Source: an uncultured Prevotellaceae bacterium
GTDB taxonomy: Bacteria; Bacteroidota; Bacteroidia; Bacteroidales; Bacteroidaceae
DNA length: 64,000 bases
Assembly (NCBI GenBank): GCA_900316265.1
Contig: ONCH01000003.1
Coordinates: forward strand, 62,001-126,000
Direction of reading: 5' to 3'
Positions within the stretch are counted from its first letter, which is position 1. Each line of letters starts with the position of its first letter. This document shows, one piece after another, positions 7,626 through 15,532 of the stretch. The notes under the pieces are model-generated. The model was not told the origin of the DNA, did no database searches, and saw nothing but the letters and a program-made list of their open reading frames with translations. A program made the translations under genes and the position numbers.

Positions 7626-7800
7626 AGTTGAGAGTCGATAGTTGAGAGTTTAGAGACAGACTATAAAGTTTAGAGTTGAAAGTTGATGGTTGAGAGACAG
7701 TGTGTGGTCAGGCCGCAGTAGTTGATAGTGGAAAGTAGACTAGGTAAACTCTACACTTCAAAAACTGACTCTAAACACTACACTCAAAACTTTAAACTAA
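7626..7800. repeat. Left 175-base repeat of four-helix-bundle cassette A
   Basis: Begins two bases after the gmd stop and ends nine bases before the next ATG. Its beginning (AGTTGAGAGTCGATAGTTGA) and its end (CTGACTCTAAACACTACACT onward to TTTAAACTAA) match the unit at 8170-8344, which has the same length by my boundaries. Within the unit, GTTGAGAGTTTAGAG-type words on the left are complementary to CTCTAAAC and CTCAAAAC words on the right, so a single strand could fold on itself. Confidence 0.7.
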
Positions 7801-7809
7801 AAGAAAGAT

Positions 7810-8175
7810 ATGGAAGTATTTGGTTATCGTAAGTTGATAGGTTATCAGAAGGCAAAAGAGGTGGTAAAACACACATACAAACTTCTGAAAAAGTTTCCAG
7901 CAGAAGAACGCTATGCTATGAGTGATCAACTCAGAAGGGCATCTGTCTCGATAACATCTAATATTGCTGAGGGAATAAATCGCTACTCAGTGAAAGATAA
8001 GTCTCATTTTATTGAGATGTCTTATGGTTCACTGATGGAGGTTTCTTCTCAGTTCGAAATAGCAGAAGAACTAGGATACATCACAGCTGAAGAAAGACTC
8101 AGTATGGATCAGTTGATTGAAGAAGTGGCCCGTCTCTTATCTGGTCTTCAAAAGACCTATAAGGGCGAAAGTTGA
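7810..8175 (+). CDS. Four-helix-bundle protein (S23/IVP-like), copy A
   Basis: A 121-residue protein of the family found inside 23S rRNA intervening sequences (TIGR02436-type). Hallmarks are the opening YRKLIGYQKAKEVVKHTYKL, the segment LRRASVSITSNIAEGINRYS and the following HFIEMSYGSLMEVSSQFEIA. The predicted structure is four amphipathic helices forming a basic pentamer-like bundle, by analogy with bIVP and Avd. Biochemical function in this context is unknown; nucleic-acid binding is likely. It lies between gmd and fcl and its stop codon is inside the right flanking repeat. Copies B (9693) and C (21808) share the same core but differ clearly in sequence, so they are not recent duplicates. 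Confidence 0.85.
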   Translation: MEVFGYRKLIGYQKAKEVVKHTYKLLKKFPAEERYAMSDQLRRASVSITSNIAEGINRYSVKDKSHFIEMSYGSLMEVSSQFEIAEELGYITAEERLSMDQLIEEVARLLSGLQKTYKGES

Positions 8176-8344
8176 TAGTCGATAGTTGAGAGACAGCAGG
8201 CGCAGTGCGCCAGTTGATAGTGGGAAAGTAAACAGATTAACCTTTAAACTTACGAACTGACTCTAAGCTCTCAACTTTACACTCTACACTATTGAGCAAA
8301 GCTCACAACTGACTCTAAACTTTAAACACTCAACTTTAAACTAA
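8170..8344. repeat. Right 175-base repeat of cassette A
   Basis: Starts in the last codons of the four-helix-bundle gene (AGTTGATAGTCGATAGTTGA) and ends nine bases before the fcl ATG with ACTTTAAACTAA. It repeats the plan of 7626-7800 and carries an extra perfect hairpin GGCGC-AGT-GCGCC near 8200-8212. Confidence 0.7.
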
Positions 8345-8352
8345 TTGAATTT

Positions 8353-9561
8353 ATGTTAGATAAGAATTCAAAGATATACGTTGCAGGCCACAACGGCCTT
8401 GTTGGCTCTGCTATATGGAACAATTTAAAGAGTAGGGGGTATAACAACCTTATAGGTCGTTCTCACAAAGAGTTGGACCTGACAGATCAAGTAGCTGTCA
8501 AGAAGTTCTTCGATGAAGAACAGCCTGACGCTGTGGTTCTGGCTGCTGCCTTTGTTGGCGGCATCATGGCCAACATGCTCTATCGTGCCGACTTCATTAT
8601 GATGAACATGAAGATTCAGTGTAATGTCATTAGCGAAGCATACGCCCATGGTGTAAAAAAACTCCTCTTTTTAGGTAGCACCTGTATATATCCCAAGAAT
8701 GCGCCTCAGCCTATGAAGGAGGATTGTCTATTGACCAGTCCGCTGGAGTACACCAACGAGGAGTACGCCATCGCTAAGATTGCAGGTCTGAAGATGTGCG
8801 AGAGCTATAATTTGCAGTATGGTACGAACTATATTGCAGTGATGCCCACCAACCTTTATGGCCCCAATGATAACTTCCATCTGGAGAACAGTCATGTGAT
8901 GCCTGCTATGATGCGCAAGATTTACTTGGCCAAGCTGCTGCACGAGGGTGACTGGCAGAAGATCCGTCGAGACCTCACTATCCGTCCCGTGGGTGCGAAT
9001 ATCAAGGAGAACGGTGAGCAGGTGCGCTATGTGATTGACGGCAACAGCGATGAGGCACTCATCCGTAAGATTCTTGCTTGGTATGGCATAGAAGACAATA
9101 AGGTGACTCTTTGGGGTACAGGAACACCGCTCAGGGAATTCCTCTGGAGTGAGGATATGGCTGATGCTTCGGTCCATGTACTTTTGAATGTGGACTTCAG
9201 TGATATCATCGGCATAGAGAAATACTCCAGCGTGCACTATGGTGTGGCTGCTGACGGAGTGGTTGATCGCAACCACAGTACCGGTCGTGGCGGCTATATC
9301 CCCAGCCTGGGCGAGATTCGCAACTGCCACATCAATGTGGGCACTGGCAAGGAACTGACCATCCGTGAGCTCTCCCAGCTTGTTGTCAAGGCCGTAGGCT
9401 TTGAGGGCGAAGTAGCCTTCGATGCCTCCAAGCCCGATGGCACCATGCGTAAGCTGATAGACGTGAGCAAACTGCATTCACTTGGTTGGACGCATAAAGT
9501 AGAAATTGACGAGGGCGTTCAGAAACTTTTTGAATGGTATAAACAGAGTTTGGAAGGTTAA
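8353..9561 (+). CDS. fcl: GDP-L-fucose synthase
   Basis: Epimerises and reduces the gmd product to GDP-L-fucose with NADPH. Visible motifs are the Rossmann loop VAGHNGLVGSAIWNNL, the GSTCIYP strand and the catalytic YAIAKIAG (YxxxK), followed by MPTNLYGPNDNFH. At 402 residues it is longer than the 310-320 of the enterobacterial enzyme; the extra sequence lies at about residues 200-240 and 280-320 and looks like two surface insertions in the C-terminal substrate domain. It follows cassette A and precedes a hairpin-rich spacer. Confidence 0.93.
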   Translation: MLDKNSKIYVAGHNGLVGSAIWNNLKSRGYNNLIGRSHKELDLTDQVAVKKFFDEEQPDAVVLAAAFVGGIMANMLYRADFIMMNMKIQCNVISEAYAHGVKKLLFLGSTCIYPKNAPQPMKEDCLLTSPLEYTNEEYAIAKIAGLKMCESYNLQYGTNYIAVMPTNLYGPNDNFHLENSHVMPAMMRKIYLAKLLHEGDWQKIRRDLTIRPVGANIKENGEQVRYVIDGNSDEALIRKILAWYGIEDNKVTLWGTGTPLREFLWSEDMADASVHVLLNVDFSDIIGIEKYSSVHYGVAADGVVDRNHSTGRGGYIPSLGEIRNCHINVGTGKELTIRELSQLVVKAVGFEGEVAFDASKPDGTMRKLIDVSKLHSLGWTHKVEIDEGVQKLFEWYKQSLEG

Positions 9562-9583
9562 TAGCCCTGTTTGATATAAAGAA

Positions 9584-9599
9584 ACTGCCGTGAGGCAGT
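9584..9599 (+). terminator. Hairpin after fcl (no clear T tract)
   Basis: ACTGCC-GTGA-GGCAGT is a perfect 6-base-pair stem with a 4-base loop, 22 bases after the fcl stop. No run of T follows, so it may be part of the repeat around the next cassette rather than a true terminator. Confidence 0.35.
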
Positions 9600-9692
9600 G
9601 GGCGGGCTCTGCTCAGTATGTCCTACAAGTGCTGTTCATCCTGCCCCCTTATTTAGATAAGGGGTAAAGTTTAACGGTTAAAGGTTAAAGAG

Positions 9693-10052
9693 ATGTTTTC
9701 TTTCGAAAACCTAAAGGTTTATCAGTTGGCGCGGGAACTAGTAAAGGATGTGTATCTATTACAGAATACTTTTCCGAAAGAGGAGCGTTATGCTTTAGGC
9801 GATCAGGTACGTCGTGCTGCAACGTCGATAACAGCAAATATTGCTGAAGGTAGTGGGCGAGAGTCCATCAAGGAGAAGATACATTTTATTGAAATAGCTT
9901 TTGGGTCAATGGCCGAAGTTTTTTGTGAATTACAGACAGCCTGTGATCTCAATTATATAAAATTAGAAAAGTTGGATGCTTTACGTCCGCAATTTACAGA
10001 GGTAGCAAAGATGCTCTCAGGTCTAAGGAATACGTCGCAGAAGCAGCTTTAA
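9693..10052 (+). CDS. Four-helix-bundle protein (S23/IVP-like), copy B
   Basis: A 119-residue relative of copy A, with the family core FENLKVYQLARELVKDVYLL, VRRAATSITANIAEGSGRES and HFIEIAFGSMAEVFCELQTA. It probably forms a basic four-helix bundle that binds nucleic acid; its role outside rRNA intervening sequences is not known. The ATG at 9693 follows immediately on the left repeat arm and the TAA at 10050-10052 is formed by the first CTTTAACC word of the right repeat, so the reading frame exactly fills the cassette. It sits between fcl and the small gene preceding glmS. Confidence 0.85.
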   Translation: MFSFENLKVYQLARELVKDVYLLQNTFPKEERYALGDQVRRAATSITANIAEGSGRESIKEKIHFIEIAFGSMAEVFCELQTACDLNYIKLEKLDALRPQFTEVAKMLSGLRNTSQKQL

Positions 10053-10122
10053 CCTTTACCCTTTAACCTTTACCCTTTAATCTGTACCCTTTAACCTGTA
10101 CCCTTTAACCTTTAACCTTTAC
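10047..10122. repeat. Tandem 15-base repeat
   Basis: Five imperfect copies of CTTTAACCTTTACCC in a row (variants include CTTTAATCTGTACCC and CTTTAACCTGTACCC). They form the right side of cassette B and are complementary to the arm at 9665-9690. Confidence 0.8.
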
Positions 10123-10131
10123 AAGGACATT

Positions 10132-10416
10132 ATGTTCGACAAAGATAGATTTCATAACCAGTTGGCTCTTAACTTAGGTTATCAGCGCATAGTCAACGAC
10201 AAACGCATCAATATCTGTATTGATGATGAACAGTATTCTGATGACGTTATGATATCCATAAAAATTGATGGCTTTTCTTCTCCAATATGTTATAAGGTAT
10301 CAGAAGGCCTGAGTCAGAATGGTTTGGATTGCCTTGATGAAAATGGTTATGATGATATAAAGATAATTATTGATGCGGTGCATCAAGCATATATCCAAGC
10401 AAATAAGGCATTTTGA
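10132..10416 (+). CDS. Small hypothetical protein before glmS
   Basis: A 94-residue acidic protein (many Asp residues, e.g. INICIDDEQYSDDVMISIKI) that I do not recognise. It begins 10 bases after the cassette B repeat and ends 3 bases before the glmS ATG, so the two are likely co-transcribed and perhaps translationally coupled. The alternating hydrophobic pattern suggests a small alpha/beta fold without membrane segments or cysteines. A second small unknown protein lies on the other side of glmS (12308-12595). Confidence 0.65.
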   Translation: MFDKDRFHNQLALNLGYQRIVNDKRINICIDDEQYSDDVMISIKIDGFSSPICYKVSEGLSQNGLDCLDENGYDDIKIIIDAVHQAYIQANKAF

Positions 10417-10419
10417 TTT

Positions 10420-12306
10420 ATGTGTGGAATAGTAGGATATGTAGGAACGCGTGAAGCGTATCCCATACTGATTTCAGGCCTTCACAGACTTGAATATCGT
10501 GGATATGATTCTGCTGGTGTTGCTCTGTTGGGCGAATGCCAGCAGCAGATATCCGTATATAAGGCCAAAGGCAAGGTGTCTGCTTTGGAAGAGGTGGCAA
10601 AGGATAAAAATTGCAGTGGCTCTATTGGTATTGCTCATACTCGATGGGCTACACATGGAGAACCTTCAGTCATCAATGCGCACCCCCATCTTTCCGAGAG
10701 TGGCAACTTTGCTTTGGTGCACAATGGTATTATCGAGAACTTCTCTATTCTTCGCGACCAGCTCAATACCAAAGGCTATACTTTCAAAAGCGCCACAGAC
10801 ACAGAAGTGCTGGTGCAGCTTATTGAATACTATGAGCACAAGCATCATTGTGATGTAATATCGGCAGTGCGTTATGCGCTCAACAAGGTCATTGGTGCAT
10901 ATGCTATTGTGCTCATTGACAGACGCCAGCCTGACACGCTGATTGCAGCTCGTAAGAGCAGCCCATTGGTCGTGGGTATTGGCGAAGACAATCAAGAGTT
11001 CTTTGTTGCCTCAGATGCAACGCCTATTGCAGAATACACCAGTCATGTGGTGTATATCGACGATGAGCAGATTGTGAAGATAGAGCGAGGTAAGGAGATG
11101 GAAATTTCCAACCTTCAGGCAGAACATGTTGATGTCGATGTCACAGAGATTGATGTCGATTTGAATATGCTCGACAAGGGAGGCTTCCCTCACTTCATGC
11201 TCAAGGAGATCTTCGACCAGCCCAAGTGTCTTGAAGACTGTATGCGAGGTCGCTTGGAGGCTATGGACAAGCGCCTAAAGATTGAGCCGGAGAATATCCA
11301 GTATGGCATAAACCTATCAGCTGTCAATCTCTATGGCGATAGGCTGCTGAAAGCCCATAGGTTTATTATTGTGGCCTGTGGCACCAGTTGGCATGCAGGC
11401 TTGATAGGCAAGCAAATCTTTGAAACCTTCTGCCAGATGCCAGTGCAGGTTGAGTATGCTTCAGAGTTCCGATATAGGAATCCTGTTATCAACCCTGATG
11501 ATGTGGTCTTTGCCATCTCGCAGAGTGGTGAAACGGCAGATACGCTTGCTGCTATTGAGTTGGCGCGTAGCAAAGGAGCCTTTGTCTTTGGCATTGTCAA
11601 TGCCGTAGGCAGCAGTATTGCCCGCAATACCGATACTGGCACCTATATCCATGTAGGCCCAGAAATTGGTGTGGCCTCCACTAAGGCATTCACTGGTCAG
11701 TTGACGGTTCTCACCATGCTGGCACTCACTCTGGGACATAAGAAAGGATTTTTGTCTGACAAAGATTTCTCTCATTATACAGAGGAACTCTCTAAGATAC
11801 CATCCATGATTGAACAGGTGCTGAAGCAGAACGATCATATTGCTGAGATAGCCAAAACCTTTACATACGCCCATAACTTTATGTATCTTGGACGTGGTTG
11901 GAATTTCCCTGTTGCATTGGAGGGTGCCCTAAAGCTGAAGGAAATCAGTTATATTCATGCCGAGGGCTATCCTGCTGCAGAAATGAAACATGGCCCAATT
12001 GCTCTGATTGATGCAGATATGCCAGTGCTGTTTGTGGCCACCCACCACCAGCAGTATCAGAAGATTGTCTCTAATATGGAGGAAGTCAAGGCTCGTGGAG
12101 GCCGTATCATAGCAGTGGTAACAGAAGACGATGAGCAGGTTCGTGCCATTGCCGATTGGATTATTAAGGTGCCACAGACGTTAAACTTCCTGGCACCATT
12201 GCTTAGTGTCATCCCTCTCCAGATGCTGGCCTATCATGTGGCAGTACGCAAGGGATTGAATGTGGATATGCCAAGAAATTTGGCAAAATCAGTAACTGTA
12301 GAATAA
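10420..12306 (+). CDS. glmS: Glutamine-fructose-6-phosphate aminotransferase
   Basis: Makes glucosamine-6-phosphate from fructose-6-phosphate and glutamine, feeding UDP-GlcNAc. The catalytic cysteine is residue 2 (MCGIVGYVG) after Met removal. The glutaminase domain covers about residues 1-230 (motifs HTRWATHGEPS and HNGIIENF), and two SIS sugar-isomerase domains follow (ACGTSWHAGL with SQSGETADTLAA; then LGRGWNFPVALEGALKLKEI). The end DMPRNLAKSVTVE is the conserved C-terminal tail. At 628 residues it is slightly longer than average (600-615). Its place next to wecB suggests a dedicated supply for the polysaccharide. Confidence 0.95.
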   Translation: MCGIVGYVGTREAYPILISGLHRLEYRGYDSAGVALLGECQQQISVYKAKGKVSALEEVAKDKNCSGSIGIAHTRWATHGEPSVINAHPHLSESGNFALVHNGIIENFSILRDQLNTKGYTFKSATDTEVLVQLIEYYEHKHHCDVISAVRYALNKVIGAYAIVLIDRRQPDTLIAARKSSPLVVGIGEDNQEFFVASDATPIAEYTSHVVYIDDEQIVKIERGKEMEISNLQAEHVDVDVTEIDVDLNMLDKGGFPHFMLKEIFDQPKCLEDCMRGRLEAMDKRLKIEPENIQYGINLSAVNLYGDRLLKAHRFIIVACGTSWHAGLIGKQIFETFCQMPVQVEYASEFRYRNPVINPDDVVFAISQSGETADTLAAIELARSKGAFVFGIVNAVGSSIARNTDTGTYIHVGPEIGVASTKAFTGQLTVLTMLALTLGHKKGFLSDKDFSHYTEELSKIPSMIEQVLKQNDHIAEIAKTFTYAHNFMYLGRGWNFPVALEGALKLKEISYIHAEGYPAAEMKHGPIALIDADMPVLFVATHHQQYQKIVSNMEEVKARGGRIIAVVTEDDEQVRAIADWIIKVPQTLNFLAPLLSVIPLQMLAYHVAVRKGLNVDMPRNLAKSVTVE

Positions 12307-12307
12307 G

Positions 12308-12595
12308 ATGAGTGAAGCTAATATTGAAATTAAAGGTGTGGCTGATAGTGAGGACTTGCAAAGATGGGAAGACCATATGCTTATAAAAGCTAAGTGTTGG
12401 AATCAATTTTGCGATGGTCTTTATAATGATAATGAGATTCATGCAGTTCATGTGGTAAAAGAAGAGAATGCTGACACAACTTATCTTACGACTCTATGTG
12501 AAGACTGCATTAAATATACAAGGAGTTATGGCGTTCTAGTAAAAGAAAAGTATTTAATGGTGGATACTCAACAAAAGAAAGATACCTCACTTTAA
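12308..12595 (+). CDS. Small cysteine-containing hypothetical protein
   Basis: A 95-residue protein starting one base after the glmS stop. It has two cysteine pairs, KCWNQFC (about residues 29-34) and LCEDC (about residues 60-64), which could hold one zinc ion in a ribbon-like arrangement. No family is recognised. Tight spacing suggests co-transcription with glmS. Function cannot be inferred beyond possible metal binding. Confidence 0.65.
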   Translation: MSEANIEIKGVADSEDLQRWEDHMLIKAKCWNQFCDGLYNDNEIHAVHVVKEENADTTYLTTLCEDCIKYTRSYGVLVKEKYLMVDTQQKKDTSL

Positions 12596-12611
12596 TAACT
12601 GAATAACGGAT

Positions 12612-12664
12612 TCTGACTGCACAGATTGGTCGCACAGCGATGCAGTTCGATACTGCCAGTCAGA
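12612..12664. repeat. Hairpin repeat related to the window's first bases
   Basis: TCTGACTG (12612-12619) pairs with CAGTCAGA (12657-12664), with a small inner hairpin CGC-ACA-GCG (12631-12639). The right-hand 20 bases are identical to 13-32. The size and shape fit a REP-like element. It lies 27 bases before wecB. Confidence 0.55.
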
Positions 12665-12691
12665 GCATAATGTAATTTAACAACAAATTCA

Positions 12692-13885
12692 ATGAAAAAA
12701 GTAATGCTGGTCTTTGGCACGAGACCCGAAGCTATTAAGATGTGCCCACTGGTCAAGGAGTTCCAGAAACACCCCGATGAGTTCGAAACCATAGTATGCG
12801 TTACGGGACAGCATCGCGAGATGCTGGATCAAGTACTCACTATATTCGATGTCAAGCCCGATTACGACTTGAATATTATGAAGCAGGGGCAGGACCTGTA
12901 CGATGTGACAGCCCGTGTACTTACTGGTATGCGAGATGTATTCAAGGAGTGCAAACCTGACGTAGTACTGGTACATGGTGATACCACCACCTCAACGGCT
13001 GCTGCTTTAGCCGCTTTCTACCAGCAGATTCCTGTAGGACATGTAGAAGCAGGTCTGCGCACCCACAATATTTACAGTCCCTGGCCCGAGGAGATGAACC
13101 GTCAAATCACAGGCCGTATTGCTACCTATAACTTCTCTCCAACACCACTCAGCGAGAGTAACCTGAAGGAAGAAAAGGCTCATGGCCAGATTTTCGTAAC
13201 AGGCAATACCGTTATTGACGCGCTTCACATGGTTGTTGATAAGCTCAAGACTGACCAGAAACTTGCTGACGAGCAAATCAATGTACTGAAGAACGCAGGC
13301 TATGATGTGACTCGCCTTGATGGAGGTAAGAAGTTAGTTTTGATTACCGGTCACCGCAGAGAGAACTTTGGTGACGGTTTCATCAGCATGGTTACTGCTA
13401 TGAAAGACCTCAGCGAAAAGTACCCTGAGGTTGATTTCGTGTACCCTATGCACCTAAATCCCAATGTGCGTAAGCCTATTCACGAGGTGTTTGGTGAAGA
13501 CTTGACACGCCCCAATTTTTTCTTTATAGAACCCCTCCAGTATCTGGAGTTTGTTTACTTGATGGAGAAAAGCACGGTTGTGCTCACCGACTCTGGTGGT
13601 ATTCAGGAAGAAGCCCCTGGCTTGGGTAAGCCAGTCCTTGTGATGCGTGACACCACTGAACGCCCTGAGGCTCTGAAGAGCGGCACAGTCCATTTGGTTG
13701 GTACCAACCACGACCTCATCGTCAGCGAAGTCTCAACTCTTCTTGACGATGCAGTTGCATACGAGAAAATGAGCAAAGCCGTGAATCCTTACGGTGACGG
13801 TATGGCATGCAACCGTATTGTACGTGCTCTCAATGGCGAGGCCGTAGATAGGTACGAAGTGCTCGAGCAATCACAAAATTATTAG
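12692..13885 (+). CDS. wecB: UDP-GlcNAc 2-epimerase (non-hydrolysing)
   Basis: Interconverts UDP-GlcNAc and UDP-ManNAc, giving ManNAc-type sugars for the polysaccharide. The 397-residue length is typical. Motifs are GTRPEAIKMCPLV at the N-terminus, the central VHGDTTTSTAAALAAFY and VGHVEAGLRT, the HRRENFG loop, and the C-terminal nucleotide site TDSGGIQEEAPGLGKPVLVM. It follows a REP-like hairpin and is separated by 335 bases of non-coding sequence from the flippase. Confidence 0.95.
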   Translation: MKKVMLVFGTRPEAIKMCPLVKEFQKHPDEFETIVCVTGQHREMLDQVLTIFDVKPDYDLNIMKQGQDLYDVTARVLTGMRDVFKECKPDVVLVHGDTTTSTAAALAAFYQQIPVGHVEAGLRTHNIYSPWPEEMNRQITGRIATYNFSPTPLSESNLKEEKAHGQIFVTGNTVIDALHMVVDKLKTDQKLADEQINVLKNAGYDVTRLDGGKKLVLITGHRRENFGDGFISMVTAMKDLSEKYPEVDFVYPMHLNPNVRKPIHEVFGEDLTRPNFFFIEPLQYLEFVYLMEKSTVVLTDSGGIQEEAPGLGKPVLVMRDTTERPEALKSGTVHLVGTNHDLIVSEVSTLLDDAVAYEKMSKAVNPYGDGMACNRIVRALNGEAVDRYEVLEQSQNY

Positions 13886-14220
13886 CTGCGCGTTGAGTTT
13901 TAATAGTTACTATTAATATAGTTCAAGAAAGAAATATTGATAGATCTTTACAGGCCGAATTTCCAAAGGTAGAACGGCTGTTTTGTTTTATGGATAAATG
14001 CTTTCAGTACTGGAAGATAATATGAATACAACTACATTAGTACATTTATTATATTCAAAAACTTGAACCAACATACGAAGAAGAGATAATTGATTTGAAA
14101 CAGGGTTTAGAAAAGACTAACATTCCTTTTAAAACAAAAGAGGATTCTTTTCAAGAACATGATCAAGTGGGTAATTCTTTCCTTCATATGTCATAAGTTG
14201 TATTTTGCAACTTACAGAAA
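13886..14220 (+). other. Intergenic stretch with a gene remnant
   Basis: No intact gene. A frame from about 14045 to 14196 reads as a helical acidic peptide (LEPTYEEEIIDLKQGLEKTN, then IPFKTKEDSFQEHDQVGNSF) with no start codon; an in-frame TAG lies just upstream. It looks like the decayed end of a small protein. A small AT-rich inverted repeat, AATAGT-T-ACTATT, is near 13902. No clear promoter box is seen before the flippase. Confidence 0.4.
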
Positions 14221-15531
14221 ATGAATAGAAAGTTATCAAACATAATTACAAAAATACAGAATTCCGATATAGGTAGGAGAATGGCTTCTGGAGCATTTTG
14301 GTCATTCTCGGGCAATGCCGTAGCTAAAGTAATTGTATTAGTTGCAGGAATAATCTGTGCTCACATTCTTTCTCAGAAAGAATATGGTGAGTTCGGAATG
14401 GTGAGGTCAACCATAAATATGTTTATTATCTTTGGAACAGCAGGTCTGGGGATGACTGCAACCAAGTATATAGCGGAATTTAAGAATACACAGAAATACA
14501 GGGTAGGGAGTATATATTGTCTTACCAATGGGTTCGCTGTTATTACAGGTCTTATTACTACAATACTAATTCTTGCCCTTTCCAATTATCTGGCGAGTGT
14601 TACATTAAATGCCCCTCATCTTGTTAATTCAGTCAGAATTGGAGCCTTGCTGCTCTTTGTGACAGTTATGAATGGGGCACAAAACGGTGTCCTTTTAGGT
14701 TTCGAAAATTTTAAAGCGAGAGCTGTTAATACATTACTGGGGAGTATTGCTGAGGCACTTTTTATGCTATTGGGAGCGTATTTTTATGGAGTGTTCGGTG
14801 CGGTATTAGGATATGGGTTAGGTTATATCGTTCTTTATTTGTGTAATTTATTTGCTATTAGAAGGGACTTGACACGTTTTGGAATATCTAAAGAATTACT
14901 TCATATTAGAAAGACAGATCTTCCTCTTTTATATAAGTTTAGCATTCCTGCGGCTCTTTCATCTGTTCTTGTAGGCCCTGCATATTGGGTATCACGAACA
15001 CTTTTAGTCCGTTCTGATGGTTTTTCTGAACTTGCCATTTATGAAGCGGCAAACTATTGGAATACAATTATTCTTTTCTTACCAGCTGCTGTTTCACAAA
15101 TTATTCTTCCAATATTATCTAGCATATCTAAAGATGATAAAAACAAGTTTTGGAAAGTGCTAAATTTAAATTTATATCTTAATACAGGTATAACATCTAT
15201 TCTTGTATTAGGAGTTGCTATATTAAGTCCTTTTCTAATGGCCTCTTACGGTGATGGTTACAGAGATAGCTATTTTGTGTTGATAATTCTAGTTAGTTCT
15301 ACAATCTTTAGCGTAGCCTCAAATGTAGTAGGTAATGCTATTGTAAGCAAAGGAAAGATGTGGATGGGATTGCTTTTTAATTCCATTTGGGCGTTGATGT
15401 TTATATTCTTCTCTTGGTTGTTTATCAATAGAGGCATGGGGTCAATAGGCATATCTTGCGCCTTGCTTCTATCTTATTTTATACATACTGTATATCAGTT
15501 TATTTATCTGAAATTAGAGAAACAAAAGTAA
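14221..15531 (+). CDS. Polysaccharide flippase (Wzx-like, MOP family)
   Basis: A 436-residue inner-membrane protein with about 12 to 14 hydrophobic segments spread over its whole length. The start (RRMASGAFWSFSGNAVAKVI) and the following EYGEFGMVRSTINMF are typical of lipid-linked oligosaccharide flippases of the MOP superfamily. It would move the undecaprenyl-linked repeat unit to the periplasm. It is followed after one base by a glycosyltransferase and then by the polymerase-like gene, so flippase and polymerase are in the same operon. Confidence 0.9.
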   Translation: MNRKLSNIITKIQNSDIGRRMASGAFWSFSGNAVAKVIVLVAGIICAHILSQKEYGEFGMVRSTINMFIIFGTAGLGMTATKYIAEFKNTQKYRVGSIYCLTNGFAVITGLITTILILALSNYLASVTLNAPHLVNSVRIGALLLFVTVMNGAQNGVLLGFENFKARAVNTLLGSIAEALFMLLGAYFYGVFGAVLGYGLGYIVLYLCNLFAIRRDLTRFGISKELLHIRKTDLPLLYKFSIPAALSSVLVGPAYWVSRTLLVRSDGFSELAIYEAANYWNTIILFLPAAVSQIILPILSSISKDDKNKFWKVLNLNLYLNTGITSILVLGVAILSPFLMASYGDGYRDSYFVLIILVSSTIFSVASNVVGNAIVSKGKMWMGLLFNSIWALMFIFFSWLFINRGMGSIGISCALLLSYFIHTVYQFIYLKLEKQK

Positions 15532-15532
15532 T

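Larger units (their letters stand above)
7626..8344. mobile_element. Candidate cassette A: repeat - four-helix-bundle gene - repeat
   Basis: A 719-base insertion between gmd and fcl, two consecutive pathway genes. It consists of two 175-base imperfect direct repeats bracketing one small gene whose stop codon (8173-8175) lies in the right-hand repeat. No transposase is present. 23S rRNA intervening sequences have a comparable plan (S23-like gene inside a stem formed by complementary ends), but this copy is in an intergenic space. Mobility is an inference. Confidence 0.5.
9645..10122. mobile_element. Candidate cassette B: inverted repeats around four-helix-bundle gene
   Basis: The left side holds a perfect hairpin, CCCCTTAT-TTAG-ATAAGGGG (9645-9664), then the arm TAAAGTTTAACGGTTAAAGG (9665-9690). 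The right side (10047-10122) is a run of about five copies of a 15-base word, CTTTAACCTTTACCC. The left arm is the reverse complement of the right-hand words. The gene between starts 3 bases after the left arm and its stop codon is in the right arm. Confidence 0.45.

Noticed and set aside
7810-8175. Four-helix-bundle protein as Avd of a diversity-generating retroelement
   Set aside because: Avd shares the fold, but no reverse transcriptase and no template/variable repeat pair are present in the window.
8728-9477. 249-codon open frame on the minus strand inside fcl
   Set aside because: It is antisense to a clearly recognised GDP-fucose synthase and its product has no recognisable domain.
7810-10052. 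Four-helix-bundle genes as true 23S rRNA intervening sequences
   Set aside because: No rRNA gene sequence is found around them; all three copies lie between protein genes.
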